DNA from: Sediminibacillus halophilus
GTDB taxonomy: Bacteria; Bacillota; Bacilli; Bacillales; Amphibacillaceae
NCBI RefSeq assembly: GCF_900103695.1
Contig: NZ_FNHF01000001.1
Coordinates: 1,088,961-1,152,960, forward strand
Direction: 5' to 3'
DNA length: 64,000 nucleotides
Program-made: the position numbers and the translations under genes
Notes under the pieces: model-generated
What the model was told of the DNA's origin: nothing
The model's database searches: none
The model's input: only the letters and a program-made list of their open reading frames with translations
Shown here: one piece after another, positions 34,274-43,559 of the stretch
How the letters are laid out: each line of letters begins with the position of its first letter
Position numbering within the stretch: position 1 is the stretch's first letter

Positions 34274-34341
34274 TCATGAACATTCAGTGACAAAACTCAC
34301 ATTAAATTCATGAACCTTTTGTGACAAACTTCACATATAAT
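34274..34341 (+). promoter_or_regulatory. Tandem 34-bp direct repeat with two Fnr/Rex-like boxes before qoxA
   Basis: Two adjacent 34-bp units (34274-34307 and 34308-34341) agree at 27 positions. Each holds a palindrome of the form GTGA-N6-TCACA: AGTGACAAAACTCACA (34286-34301) and TGTGACAAACTTCACA (34320-34335). The pattern fits Fnr/CRP sites and also Rex (TTGTGA-N6-TCACAA). Either would link quinol oxidase expression to oxygen or NADH. Confidence 0.72.
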
Positions 34342-34369
34342 TGTATTTTTTCATACACCGTACTATGAT
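34341..34369 (+). promoter_or_regulatory. Sigma-A promoter candidate for qoxABCD
   Basis: TTGTAT (34341-34346), a 17-bp spacer and TATGAT (34364-34369) lie directly downstream of the tandem boxes and 73 bp before the qoxA start. The closer box would then centre near -48. Confidence 0.6.
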
Positions 34370-34441
34370 AATTAAATGAAAAGACCATGTACCGCTTTAG
34401 CTTCTTGATAAGCTACTAAATAAACAGAAAGGGGTACCTTC

Positions 34442-35362
34442 ATGAAAATAAAAGGCGCTTTACTATTACTTATGTTTGCAGTCATGGCTGTATTGACCGG
34501 CTGTGAACCTTTGATGGTTTTAAATCCTAAAGGGCCGCAAGCCCAGACACAGGCAGATGTCATTCTATTATCGATTGGTATTATGTCCTTTATCGTTATA
34601 GCAGTTTTTGCCATTTTAATTTATATGTTGGTTAAATACCGCTCTTCCAAGCAAAGCGACGATTATGAACCTCCCCATATTGAGGGAAATCACATTGTCG
34701 AGGGCATTATTGTCGGTATACCAGTCCTTATCGTTATTGTTCTTTCGATCGTTTCTGTACGAAGCAACTATCTTGTCGAAGCGACTCCAGAAGGTTATGA
34801 AGATCAGGACCCATTGGTTGTTTATGCTCAATCTTCCAACTGGAAATGGCATTTCAGTTATCCGGAACAAGGGATAGAAACAGTCAATTACCTTTACATT
34901 CCAACCGACAGAGCATTGGAATTCAAGCTTTACTCGGAAGGGCCCATCACCAGCTTTTGGGTACCACAGCTTGGTGGACAAAAATACGCAATGTCCGACA
35001 TGGTGACCACCCTTCACCTGGCAGCTGACGCACCTGGTGAATATATGGGACGAAACGCCAACTTCAGTGGTGAAGGTTTTGCTGAAAACACCTTCAGCGT
35101 CAACGCTGTGGCACCGGATGAATTCGATGAATGGGTTGATGAAGTCCAAGAAACGGCAGAACCGCTTACGGAAGAAAAGTACAACGAATTGCTGGAGCCG
35201 GGACATCTTGGACAGTTGACATTTTCAAGCACACATTTGGAATTCTCTCCTCCTCCCGAAGGTGAGCATGGCGGCCATCACCATGGCGACAGCTCCGACA
35301 ATTCGGAAGAAGGAAACATGAATATGGATCAAGACCATGAAGACCATAATCATTCCGAGTGA
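34442..35362 (+). CDS. qoxA: Quinol oxidase subunit II
   Basis: Subunit II of an aa3-type menaquinol oxidase, 306 residues. A lipoprotein signal ends at LTGC (Cys about 21). Two membrane helices follow, then the cupredoxin domain with WKWHFSYPEQGI and SFWVPQLGGQKYAM. The CuA ligands of cytochrome c oxidases are absent, which identifies a quinol user. The C-terminus (from about 278) is an acidic, His- and Met-rich tail (GEHGGHHHGD and DQDHEDHNHSE) likely to bind copper or another metal outside the membrane. Strong AAGGGG site. First gene of qoxABCD. Confidence 0.95.
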   Translation: MKIKGALLLLMFAVMAVLTGCEPLMVLNPKGPQAQTQADVILLSIGIMSFIVIAVFAILIYMLVKYRSSKQSDDYEPPHIEGNHIVEGIIVGIPVLIVIVLSIVSVRSNYLVEATPEGYEDQDPLVVYAQSSNWKWHFSYPEQGIETVNYLYIPTDRALEFKLYSEGPITSFWVPQLGGQKYAMSDMVTTLHLAADAPGEYMGRNANFSGEGFAENTFSVNAVAPDEFDEWVDEVQETAEPLTEEKYNELLEPGHLGQLTFSSTHLEFSPPPEGEHGGHHHGDSSDNSEEGNMNMDQDHEDHNHSE

Positions 35363-35433
35363 GACTAGTAGACTGACAGAATCCAAGATACGAAAGACAA
35401 TCCGAGTTATTTCCTGAAAGGAGTCACAAAAGG

Positions 35434-37380
35434 ATGGACTTTTTTGATAGATTTGCCATACCTCATCCAAGTCCTGTGATCTATGCTTCCATGGTGGCCA
35501 TCACGCTTACCTTGGTAGCGATCGTCGCAGGTGTCACTTATACAAAAAAATGGGGCTATCTATGGCGTGAGTGGCTGACAACCGTAGACCATAAACGGAT
35601 CGGCATGATGTATTTAATCTCCGCTTTACTGATGCTTTTCCGCGGAGGAGCTGACGCCATCATGATGCGGGCGCAAACGGCCCTCCCTGAAAATACGCTG
35701 CTCGATTCACAGCACTACAACGAGATATTCACCACTCATGGAGTGGTCATGATTATCTTTATGGCCATGGCGTTTATCATGGCATTGATGAACTTTGTCG
35801 TACCGCTGCAAATCGGAGCTCGTGATGTGGCATTCCCTCGTCTGAATGCCTTAAGCTTTTGGCTTTATTTTTGGGGAGCCATGCTGTTTAACATTTCCTT
35901 TGTCATCGGCGGTTCTCCAGATGCCGGATGGACATCTTACTTCCCGCTGGCCGGGAATGAATTCAGCCAATCAGTTGGAACCAACTATTATATGATTGCG
36001 ATTCAAATCGCTGGTCTCGGTACACTGATTACCGGTATCAACTTTATCGTAACCATTTTAAAAATGCGTGCACCTGGCATGACACTGATGAAAATGCCGA
36101 TGTTTACGTGGTCAGCTTTGATCACCAACCTGATCATCGTGTTTGCCTTCCCTGTGTTGACAGTAGCTTTGGCTATGGGAACCATCGATCGTCTATTCGG
36201 CGGTAACTTCTTTACTACCACCGATGGCGGGATGGATATGCTATGGGCTAACCTGTTTTGGGTATGGGGGCACCCTGAAGTTTATATTCTCATATTACCG
36301 GCCTTCGGTATTTACAGTGAAATCATCCCGACATTTGCAAGGCGTAATCTGTACGGGTACAAATCGATGGTTGCATCGATTGTGTTGATTTCCGTGCTTT
36401 CCTTTGTCGTTTGGGTGCACCACTTCTTTACAATGGGACAAGGCGCAATGGTCAACAGCATCTTCTCCATCACGACGATGGCGATTGCGATACCGACCGG
36501 AATCAAGATTTTCAACTGGCTGTTCACCCTTTGGAAAGGGAAAATCACCATCACTGTACCGATGCTTTATTCTCTAGGTTTCATTCCGATCTTTACAATC
36601 GGCGGTGTTACCGGGGTTATGCTTGGTATGTCGGCAGCCGACTATCAATACCATAACACGATGTTTCTGGTTGCCCACTTCCATCTGGTAATCATTCCAG
36701 GGGTTGTATTTGCCATGTTGGCTGGACTCACCTACTGGTGGCCAAAAATGTTCGGTTTCATGCTGAACGAGCGAATCGGCAAATTATCCTTCTGGCTGAT
36801 TTCCATCGGTACATGTGTCGCATTCTTCCCGATGTTCATTTCCGGACTGGACGGACAGGCACGCCGGATGTACACGTACTCGGAAGCAACTGGATTCGGC
36901 ATTTGGAATATGCTTTCCTTTGTCGGCGCCATCATGCTGGCCGCAGGGTTCGTAACGATTGTTTACAATATTTATTACAGCACACGCTATGCATCCAGAG
37001 ATATCGGTTCCGATCCGTGGGATGCCCGCTCACTTGAATGGGCTACCCATACGCCGGTACCTGATTACAACTTTGCGATTACACCGCAGGTCAATTCCAG
37101 TGAAGCATTCTGGGATTCCAAGAAAAACGGACACAAACTGTTTTCTGGAGAGTATAAAGAAATTCACATGCCGAATAACAGCGGTGTTCCATTTATCATG
37201 AGTGCTATCTTCTTTGTACTCGGCTTTTCATTAGTGTTCAGCATCTGGGTTTTGGCAGTGATTGCACTGCTTGGTATCTTTGCCTGCCTGGCGCACCGTT
37301 CTTTTGAACAGGATCACGGCTACCATATACCGGTAGAAGAAGTGAAAGAAACAGAAGAAAAATTGGGAGGTGCCCGATAA
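35434..37380 (+). CDS. qoxB: Quinol oxidase subunit I
   Basis: The haem-copper catalytic subunit, 648 residues, near the B. subtilis QoxB length. Visible motifs are TTHGVVMI (haem ligand), [19 protein letters not shown] (CuB His and the cross-linked Tyr), HHFFTMG and [14 protein letters not shown] (CuB and haem ligands). It reduces oxygen to water, pumping protons. AAAGGAG precedes ATG 35434. The stop TAA overlaps the qoxC ATG by one base. Confidence 0.97.
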   Translation: MDFFDRFAIPHPSPVIYASMVAITLTLVAIVAGVTYTKKWGYLWREWLTTVDHKRIGMMYLISALLMLFRGGADAIMMRAQTALPENTLLDSQHYNEIFTTHGVVMIIFMAMAFIMALMNFVVPLQIGARDVAFPRLNALSFWLYFWGAMLFNISFVIGGSPDAGWTSYFPLAGNEFSQSVGTNYYMIAIQIAGLGTLITGINFIVTILKMRAPGMTLMKMPMFTWSALITNLIIVFAFPVLTVALAMGTIDRLFGGNFFTTTDGGMDMLWANLFWVWGHPEVYILILPAFGIYSEIIPTFARRNLYGYKSMVASIVLISVLSFVVWVHHFFTMGQGAMVNSIFSITTMAIAIPTGIKIFNWLFTLWKGKITITVPMLYSLGFIPIFTIGGVTGVMLGMSAADYQYHNTMFLVAHFHLVIIPGVVFAMLAGLTYWWPKMFGFMLNERIGKLSFWLISIGTCVAFFPMFISGLDGQARRMYTYSEATGFGIWNMLSFVGAIMLAAGFVTIVYNIYYSTRYASRDIGSDPWDARSLEWATHTPVPDYNFAITPQVNSSEAFWDSKKNGHKLFSGEYKEIHMPNNSGVPFIMSAIFFVLGFSLVFSIWVLAVIALLGIFACLAHRSFEQDHGYHIPVEEVKETEEKLGGAR

Positions 37381-37976
37381 TGAAGGTAGACCAAACAAAG
37401 CCTCTCGAATATAGCACAGAACAAAACAACTTGAATATATTGGGCTTTTGGATGTTCCTGGGAGCGGAAATCATGCTATTTGCCACCCTGTTCGCCTCTT
37501 ATTTCACATTAGAAGGCTGGACAGGAAGCGGTCCTTCCGGCAGTGAAATTTTCGAAATTACACCGGTCATCTTTGAAACCTTTATCCTGTTGACCAGTAG
37601 TTTTACCATTGGTCTCGGCGTCCATGCAATGCGGCTGATGAATAAAAAAGCGACAATTACTTTCTTCAGCATTACCTTGCTGTTAGGCCTTGCCTTTGTC
37701 GGATTCGAAGTAGTGGAATTCTTCACTTATATTGAAGAAGGAGCTGCACTGCAAACAAGTGCATTCACATCGATTCTGCTGTCCACTTTAGGAACGCACG
37801 GAGCACACGTTACCTTCGGTTTGTTTTGGGGATTATTCATTCTCATCCAGATCAAAAAGCGGGGGCTCACTCCGGAAACGGCAAATAAATCATTCATTTT
37901 CTCGCTTTACTGGCACTTTCTGGACGTCGTCTGGATTTTCATATTCAGTTTCGTCTACTTGAAAGGAATGATGTAA
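37380..37976 (+). CDS. qoxC: Quinol oxidase subunit III
   Basis: A 198-residue five-helix subunit III, with LGFWMFLGAEIMLFATLFASY at the start, the GTHGAHVTFGLFWG segment and a closing FSLYWHFLDVVWIFIFS, all typical. It stabilises subunit I and lipid pathways for oxygen. One base separates it from qoxD. Confidence 0.95.
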   Translation: MKVDQTKPLEYSTEQNNLNILGFWMFLGAEIMLFATLFASYFTLEGWTGSGPSGSEIFEITPVIFETFILLTSSFTIGLGVHAMRLMNKKATITFFSITLLLGLAFVGFEVVEFFTYIEEGAALQTSAFTSILLSTLGTHGAHVTFGLFWGLFILIQIKKRGLTPETANKSFIFSLYWHFLDVVWIFIFSFVYLKGMM

Positions 37977-37977
37977 T

Positions 37978-38262
37978 ATGAAAGAACTATTCCCACGTAA
38001 ACAAGTCATGGGCTTTGTCTTTTCGTTAGTCCTGACAATCGTTGCGCTGTTGGTTTACTTTCTGGATATGTCGTTTGCCGTTGGCATGACTGTATTGCTT
38101 TTAACAGCCTTCACTCAAGCCGGTTTACAGCTGATCGTGTTCATGCATGCTGGCGAATCAGAGGATAAAGGGACGATTTACCTCAATATTTATTACGGAG
38201 TCATCATTGCCCTGCTTACTGTTTTCGGTACACTGTTGGCAATGATTTGGGGTTATGTATAA
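37978..38262 (+). CDS. qoxD: Quinol oxidase subunit IV
   Basis: A 94-residue three-helix subunit IV (helices about 10-30, 36-58 and 67-92), carrying the familiar LQLIVFMHAGE stretch. Last gene of qoxABCD, followed by a strong terminator. Confidence 0.93.
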   Translation: MKELFPRKQVMGFVFSLVLTIVALLVYFLDMSFAVGMTVLLLTAFTQAGLQLIVFMHAGESEDKGTIYLNIYYGVIIALLTVFGTLLAMIWGYV

Positions 38263-38269
38263 ATAATAG

Positions 38270-38302
38270 AAAAAGAGCACCTGCTGCCAGGTGCTCTTTT
38301 TT
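38270..38302. terminator. Bidirectional terminator between qoxD and a convergent small gene
   Basis: AAAAAGAGCACCT pairs with AGGTGCTCTTTTT (13 bp, 6-nt loop). T tracts follow on the plus strand; on the minus strand the A-rich arm supplies them. Confidence 0.93.
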
Positions 38303-38543
38303 ATGCATGTTTAGAACCCATTTGCTTCCGGTGTTCGACTTTCTCCAGGATTTCTTCGGTCACTACAAAGAAAACACCCATGAGAAAAATAAACACGGCC
38401 CCCATCACAGTCCCGATGCCAATCGGCGTCAAAATACTGGAACCGTTTGCAAAGAAACCTGCCAGAAAAATGATAATACCTGCCGTGAGCACGACAGCCC
38501 CTGTAATTTTGGTTGCATTGAGAATTTGAGCTTTTGTAGCCAT
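38301..38543 (-). CDS. Small two-helix membrane protein (80 aa)
   Basis: Two hydrophobic segments (ITGAVVLTAGIIIFLAGFF and IGIGTVMGAVFIFLMGVFFVV) with a short loop and a charged tail (EEILEKVEHRKQMGSKHA). Not recognised beyond a small membrane protein common in Bacillaceae. I start at ATG 38543, nine bases after AAAGGAGG; the in-frame ATG at 38552 abuts the ribosome site and cannot use it. Divergent from the DUF421 gene. Confidence 0.7.
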   Translation of the reverse strand: MATKAQILNATKITGAVVLTAGIIIFLAGFFANGSSILTPIGIGTVMGAVFIFLMGVFFVVTEEILEKVEHRKQMGSKHA

Positions 38544-38743
38544 CCAACTCATCCTCCTTTATTCTTACCTCTATTATCCACCTTGTTCACACTTTTGTCA
38601 AAAGTTTGTTACGGAATTGTGAACCTTATTTCCTTTCCTTTTATTATTTCCGTTAGTATGCGTTGTCAAACATGACTCCCCGAGACTTATAAATTTACCG
38701 GTTATGTAAAAAATACAAGAAGGAAAGAAAGGAGATTCCCACG

Positions 38744-39472
38744 ATGAATGAAACTGTTGTTGTAATCGTACGCGTCATTATATCCTTCTTCACCTTGTTG
38801 ATTTTTACCAGGTTACTCGGTAAACAAGAGGTCGGTCAACTCACTTTTTTTGACTATATCAATGGCATTACAATCGGTTCCATTGCAGCCACTCTGGCAA
38901 CCGATCTATCCGCCAAGGCATGGGCGCATTGGCTGGGACTCGTTGGTTATGCTTTGTTGACTGGTTTGTTGCAATACATCACCATCAAAAACCGTTATCT
39001 AGGCAAAGTACTCGATGGAGAACCGACAGTCGTCATAGAGGATGGGAAGATATTGGAGACCAATCTTGGAAAAATGCGGATAAAAATGAGCGAATTGATG
39101 ACCTTGCTGCGCAGTCAACAAATATTTGATATCACGCAGGTAGAGTATGCTGTTTTCGAAATAAATGGTGAACTGTCTGTTAAACAAAAACCGGAATATC
39201 TTCCCGTCACCCGCAAGGATTTACAGATTCCAACCAAAACCGGTCGATTAGCTACAGAAATAATACAGGACGGCATCGTGCTGGAACAAAACCTGACTCA
39301 GCGGCACAAAGACCGGGAGTGGCTTCAGCAACAATTACAAGCCAAACAGATAAACGACGTTAAACAAATTTCTTATGCATTGATCCTGCCTGATGACAGT
39401 CTTTATATCGATACCTTTAAAGACAATATTGGAAAAGAAACTGAAATGGGCGATTATGATGGACCTTATTAA
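38744..39472 (+). CDS. DUF421 membrane protein, YetF/YdfR family (242 aa)
   Basis: Three membrane helices (5-25, 33-55 and 60-80) precede a cytosolic domain with LDGEPTVVIEDGKI, MSELMTLLRSQQIFDITQVEYAVFE and VKQKPEYLP, a pattern constant in DUF421 proteins. B. subtilis YetF is one; its role is unknown beyond links to sporulation and stress. AAAGGAG precedes the ATG. The DUF4363 gene follows by 18 bp, a common pairing, so the two likely act together. Confidence 0.9.
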   Translation: MNETVVVIVRVIISFFTLLIFTRLLGKQEVGQLTFFDYINGITIGSIAATLATDLSAKAWAHWLGLVGYALLTGLLQYITIKNRYLGKVLDGEPTVVIEDGKILETNLGKMRIKMSELMTLLRSQQIFDITQVEYAVFEINGELSVKQKPEYLPVTRKDLQIPTKTGRLATEIIQDGIVLEQNLTQRHKDREWLQQQLQAKQINDVKQISYALILPDDSLYIDTFKDNIGKETEMGDYDGPY

Positions 39473-39490
39473 GGATGGAGGGAACAACTG

Positions 39491-39856
39491 ATGAAAAAGT
39501 TTCTTTTATACTTTATTCCATTGCTGACTTTAGCTATTTTCATTGCCGTAATGAATAGCGGCGCCTTTCTAAAACAGCCACTCGGAAATGACGACCGTCT
39601 ATACGAATCGATTCAACATATTGAAGCAGGAGTGAAGAATAAAGACTGGAGCGAGGTAAAAGCAGAAGCAGCTACGATGGAAAAAGCCTGGGATAAAATC
39701 GTACGGCGCATCCAATTCAGCGTGGAAAAAGAACAACTCTTAGAAATAGACGGAACGATCGCCCGCATTCGCGGCGGAGTCGAAGCCGAAGATGATCAAA
39801 GTGTGTTGGAAGAAATCTATTATTACTATGGGCAGTGGGAACAATTAGCCAGATAA
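39491..39856 (+). CDS. DUF4363 protein (121 aa)
   Basis: One N-terminal membrane anchor or signal (residues 3-22) and a helical exported domain with regular Trp/Glu spacing (NKDWSEVKAEAATMEKAW, YYYYGQWEQLAR). This is the layout of DUF4363 proteins, which typically sit behind DUF421 genes. Function is unknown. AGGGA precedes the ATG. Confidence 0.82.
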   Translation: MKKFLLYFIPLLTLAIFIAVMNSGAFLKQPLGNDDRLYESIQHIEAGVKNKDWSEVKAEAATMEKAWDKIVRRIQFSVEKEQLLEIDGTIARIRGGVEAEDDQSVLEEIYYYYGQWEQLAR

Positions 39857-39932
39857 ATGACGGTAGCTTTCTATTTATATCCAAAAGTTATATTGGGTAA
39901 TATTCTCATTAACTTATTGTTTCTAAGTATGA

Positions 39933-40190
<258 letters not shown>

Positions 40191-40197
40191 AACAAGG

Positions 40198-40222
40198 GTC
40201 AGCTGAAAAGGCTGACTCTTCC
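40198..40222 (+). terminator. Short terminator after rpsN
   Basis: GTCAGC pairs with GCTGAC (6 bp, 7-nt loop), followed by TCTTCCTGTC, a weak T tract. Confidence 0.5.
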
Positions 40223-40262
40223 TGTCTATTTCCTACCATAGGCCGTCTCCTTTTCACGATAG

Positions 40263-41759
40263 TCATGGATACTTCCTCCCTTCCTCATCAACAAAAACCG
40301 ATTTAACAATCGTCCGTTCATATTTCTCTCCTCCACTCTCACCTTGAATATCGAATGTTACGTTATACACACCCTCTCCCAAATCTGGCAAGCGATAATA
40401 AGAAATCTGATCAAGACTCTGTATCACCTGGGCTTGTTGCTGGTTATTTTGATACTTCACCAGTTTAACGGTTACAGTAGGTTTTTTTACTTGGTCCTTT
40501 GCTTCAACATTAAATTGCCCCTCTCCCATCTCCACATTCAGTTTGTCATTAAGCGGACCATCGATAGCTGCTTGAAGCAAATAATGCTGTGACAGATCGG
40601 TGTCAGCTATCATCGACCATTTACCAGGTAGTGGTTTTGGTACCGAAATACGATGATGGTACGCTCCCTTTAAGTAATCTGTTTTATCTACCTCAACGGA
40701 AAAAGCCGTGTATGTTTTTCGATCAGGACCGACAAGTTGTAATCGTGAAGTTTTTTTATCACTTATCCAGTCGACAACCAATCCTTCAGCCTTCCCTTCT
40801 ACATAGAAGGATTCTGTTTGTTTCCCTTGTGACTGCCCTCCTCTTAATATAAATCCATACTGCTCATCCTGTTGAACCGACTGCTCGTTTTTCTCCAATT
40901 GGGATGGTTTGTACAAGGTTTCAGTTCCTTCTCCAGCTTCAGATAAAAAACCAGAAAAGAGTTCAAAGGTAGAACTACCTTGCTTAATGGTATAGTGATT
41001 CCATGCCCCTGCACTTACTTCCGTTCCATAAGGCAGCCTGGAGCTTGCGAAGGTGACTGCCCCGTCATTCGGTCCAAAACTGCTCAAATACAAACCTCCC
41101 CAATACAGCGAGCTACCAAAGCTTCCTCGCTCCGTTCCCCCAAACGTAAGAAAAGGAATATCATTTGTAATGGAATCCGTAACGGTTCGAAAATTCGCCA
41201 TGTAACCAGTCTGCAGCGAATAGGTTGCATCGTTTTTGTTGCCCAATATTCCCGCCAGCCAACCGGCCCAGCTACTATAAGCAAGATCAGCAAGCTGGCT
41301 GCCGTGGTGTGGGGCCGATAACGTAATGACTTTCTCGACATACGGGGCGGCTCCATAATGAATTACAGCAGATTGTACATCGATGCCACCCTTACTATGA
41401 GCTACGACGACAACCTTCTCACCAAAGAAGGAATATATCTCCTGAAGTTTCTCGGCCAGCAATGCTCCATTGTCCCACATATCGCTGGTCGGATATAAAT
41501 CGATAAATGCCGTTTCAAATCCGTTTAATAATGCTGTATCATACATGTCATTGTCTTCCCACCATGTATAGGAAGAACTGTTGAGACCGTGAACGAACAA
41601 AATGGGATGATTGGCATCTGAACCGTTGGACGGTGTTATCCCGACATACCATTCACCCGTATTCCCTGGTGGATCCCCTTTACCAAATGATCCAGCCAAT
41701 ACTGCTGTAGGAAGCAGACAAAACAATAGAACACCAACAACCAGAACCTTTTTCAGCAT
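40263..41759 (-). CDS. Secreted lipase/esterase, AxSxG type with C-terminal beta region (498 aa)
   Basis: A signal peptide (1-22, cleavage near VLAGS) leads into an alpha/beta hydrolase: oxyanion segment ILFVHGLNSSS, nucleophile elbow VVAHSKGG (Ser122), acid in GPNDGAVTFAS and His in AWNHYTI. The Ala in place of the first Gly of GxSxG is typical of Bacillus family I.4 lipases. From about residue 280 the protein has no hydrolase match and looks like one or two beta-sandwich domains (GKWSMIADTDLSQHY, GEGQFNVEAKD), possibly cell-surface or substrate binding. The substrate is a lipid ester by inference. Confidence 0.86.
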   Translation of the reverse strand: MLKKVLVVGVLLFCLLPTAVLAGSFGKGDPPGNTGEWYVGITPSNGSDANHPILFVHGLNSSSYTWWEDNDMYDTALLNGFETAFIDLYPTSDMWDNGALLAEKLQEIYSFFGEKVVVVAHSKGGIDVQSAVIHYGAAPYVEKVITLSAPHHGSQLADLAYSSWAGWLAGILGNKNDATYSLQTGYMANFRTVTDSITNDIPFLTFGGTERGSFGSSLYWGGLYLSSFGPNDGAVTFASSRLPYGTEVSAGAWNHYTIKQGSSTFELFSGFLSEAGEGTETLYKPSQLEKNEQSVQQDEQYGFILRGGQSQGKQTESFYVEGKAEGLVVDWISDKKTSRLQLVGPDRKTYTAFSVEVDKTDYLKGAYHHRISVPKPLPGKWSMIADTDLSQHYLLQAAIDGPLNDKLNVEMGEGQFNVEAKDQVKKPTVTVKLVKYQNNQQQAQVIQSLDQISYYRLPDLGEGVYNVTFDIQGESGGEKYERTIVKSVFVDEEGRKYP

Positions 41760-42059
41760 TTCCTCACTCCTTTTTTTATTCTCATTGAGAGTATATAAGG
41801 AGATGAATGCGGTAGAACCTTAATACGGAAACAATGTAATATTTTACATACCCTTGTCTTGAGAAAGAAAAATGAAGAAATTCACCATGTGAAATTCAGA
41901 ACTTAACCAGGGTAGGAAAGAGGATGGTGGTGATTAGCAGATAGGAAACATCTGTCTGAAACCACGCTGCCCTGAGCTCGAGAAGGCTCTCAAAACTAGC
42001 TGTGGAAAGCTGCGTGTTTTTCAGCGATGATAACTCTTGTAAATCTTAGCGCTATCATG
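41760..42059. other. Intergenic region with several short inverted repeats
   Basis: No gene is supported. CAGAT...ATCTG (41939-41955 area) and GATGATA...TATCATGC (about 42027-42060) can pair, and CACGC/GCGTG words flank a 60-bp stretch ending near 42018. It may be a decayed repeat; assignment is weak. Confidence 0.3.
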
Positions 42060-42095
42060 CAAAAAATCACCAGCATCCTGGAAAATGCTGATGAT
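42060..42095 (-). terminator. Intrinsic terminator of hemAT
   Basis: On the minus strand ATCATCAGCAT pairs with ATGCTGGTGAT (11 bp with one G-T pair), followed by six T residues. It is 42 bp past the stop codon. Confidence 0.85.
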
Positions 42096-42136
42096 TTTAT
42101 CACTAAAAAGACTAGACTTATGCGATTTTTGACGCT

Positions 42137-43438
42137 TTACTTTTTCGTCAATTCCACGAGTCCGTCAATGGAACCGGCTACATGGGTCACAGCATTATTG
42201 ACTTCATCCAGACTGCTTTTGAAGGTTTCGATTTCCACCTCAATCGAATCACTTTGATTCTTGCTTTGTTTCATTTTTAATACAATCGTATCAAACACTT
42301 GATTGATTTGTTTCATGTCATCTGTTCCGTTATGAATTAACTCCCTTACTTCCGAAATATACGAAGAAACACCATTAATTTGGGCGTCCGTTTTACCAAC
42401 AAGCTCGGAGACACTTGATACAGACTTCTTCGTTTCTTCGGCGAGCTTCCGCACTTCGTCAGCAACCACAGTAAAACCCTTCCCATGTTCACCTGCTCTG
42501 GCAGCTTCAATTGAGGCATTTAAGGCTAGCAAATTCGTTTGCTCTGCGATTCCTGTCACAATGGTGACTACTTCTCCTATTTGGTTGGATATCTCCAGGA
42601 GCCCTACTGTTTCTTCTTTGATTTTTTCCATCTTGTCATTAATATCAGTCATTTTTTCTTGCTGGCCTTCCAAATCCTGTTTTCCAGTGATCGAGGTCTG
42701 CTCAACATCCATCGATGTTTCGGTACCCTCTTTGGAAATGCGTAAAATCCCTTCTAAGTTAGCTACCAGCTCCCCGATCGATCCTGTGGTCTCCTCAAAC
42801 ACTGCTGCCAACTCAGAAGAGGTATCCTTGATTTCACTATGCAACAGGTTCTTTTCTTCCTCTTGTTGTCGATGGGTTTTCTCATTTTCTTGCTGGAAAG
42901 CGTCCAGTACAAGTTGTTGCTCCAAACTCAATATTTTAGTTACGGATTCGATCGCCTTAAGCGATTCTTCTTTTGTTTGTATTTTTTCGTTGATGATGGC
43001 AATAAGAGACAGCAATAAGTCTTGGAAGGCGCACATATACCACTTGGGCTCCAACCCGATTTTAAAATGTATATGAGCAATTTTCAGCCGCTTATCAATA
43101 AAGTCATCGTCGATCTTCCCGTCAAACATCTCTTGAATGTGGGCGAGCAGTGTTTTTTTCAGCCTGTCGACCGAGCTATTCGTTTCAATGATACTCATTA
43201 ACGAACTTTCGTGCTCCAAATTGCGATAAAATTGTTCCACGATAGTATGGATTTTCTCCTGAACAAAAGGCTTCAAGGAAGCGAGCACCACTAAATCCTG
43301 CTTTTGCAGATTTATCATTCTGATCTGTTTCTTCAAATCCTCATGGTGGTCGATGTTCAGCCTTGTTTTCCCGGCAAGTGTATCATCGATGAAAGTCCCC
43401 TTGCTTGAACCATTTCGCTTTTTTAATCCTAACTGCAT
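42137..43438 (-). CDS. hemAT: Haem-based aerotaxis transducer, globin-coupled chemoreceptor
   Basis: A soluble oxygen sensor for aerotaxis, 433 residues. The sensor globin (about 25-180) has the distal-pocket Tyr71 ([10 protein letters not shown]) and the proximal His region [15 protein letters not shown] (His122/124). The methyl-accepting signalling domain follows, with the hairpin core [20 protein letters not shown] that contacts CheA/CheW. No membrane helices, as in B. subtilis HemAT. A GGGGG site precedes ATG 43438. No chemotaxis genes adjoin, so it is a dispersed receptor gene. Confidence 0.95.
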   Translation of the reverse strand: MQLGLKKRNGSSKGTFIDDTLAGKTRLNIDHHEDLKKQIRMINLQKQDLVVLASLKPFVQEKIHTIVEQFYRNLEHESSLMSIIETNSSVDRLKKTLLAHIQEMFDGKIDDDFIDKRLKIAHIHFKIGLEPKWYMCAFQDLLLSLIAIINEKIQTKEESLKAIESVTKILSLEQQLVLDAFQQENEKTHRQQEEEKNLLHSEIKDTSSELAAVFEETTGSIGELVANLEGILRISKEGTETSMDVEQTSITGKQDLEGQQEKMTDINDKMEKIKEETVGLLEISNQIGEVVTIVTGIAEQTNLLALNASIEAARAGEHGKGFTVVADEVRKLAEETKKSVSSVSELVGKTDAQINGVSSYISEVRELIHNGTDDMKQINQVFDTIVLKMKQSKNQSDSIEVEIETFKSSLDEVNNAVTHVAGSIDGLVELTKK

Positions 43439-43559
43439 GTTTTTTCCCCCATATATCCCTTTTATTTCCTTCTTATTTTATATCGGAAGTATGGGAGGGA
43501 TTATGAAGATGAGAACTCGGGCATATTGGAAACGTTTAACCTTCACAGGCAAACTCCAA

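Noticed and set aside
34274-34341. CRISPR-like reading of the 34-bp tandem repeat
   Set aside because: Only two adjacent units with no spacers, no cas genes, and each unit contains a regulator-type palindrome.
38590-38625. GTTCACA...TGTGAAC inverted words between the small membrane gene and the DUF421 gene
   Set aside because: The half-sites are over 20 bp apart, unlike a single Fnr or Rex box; likely chance.
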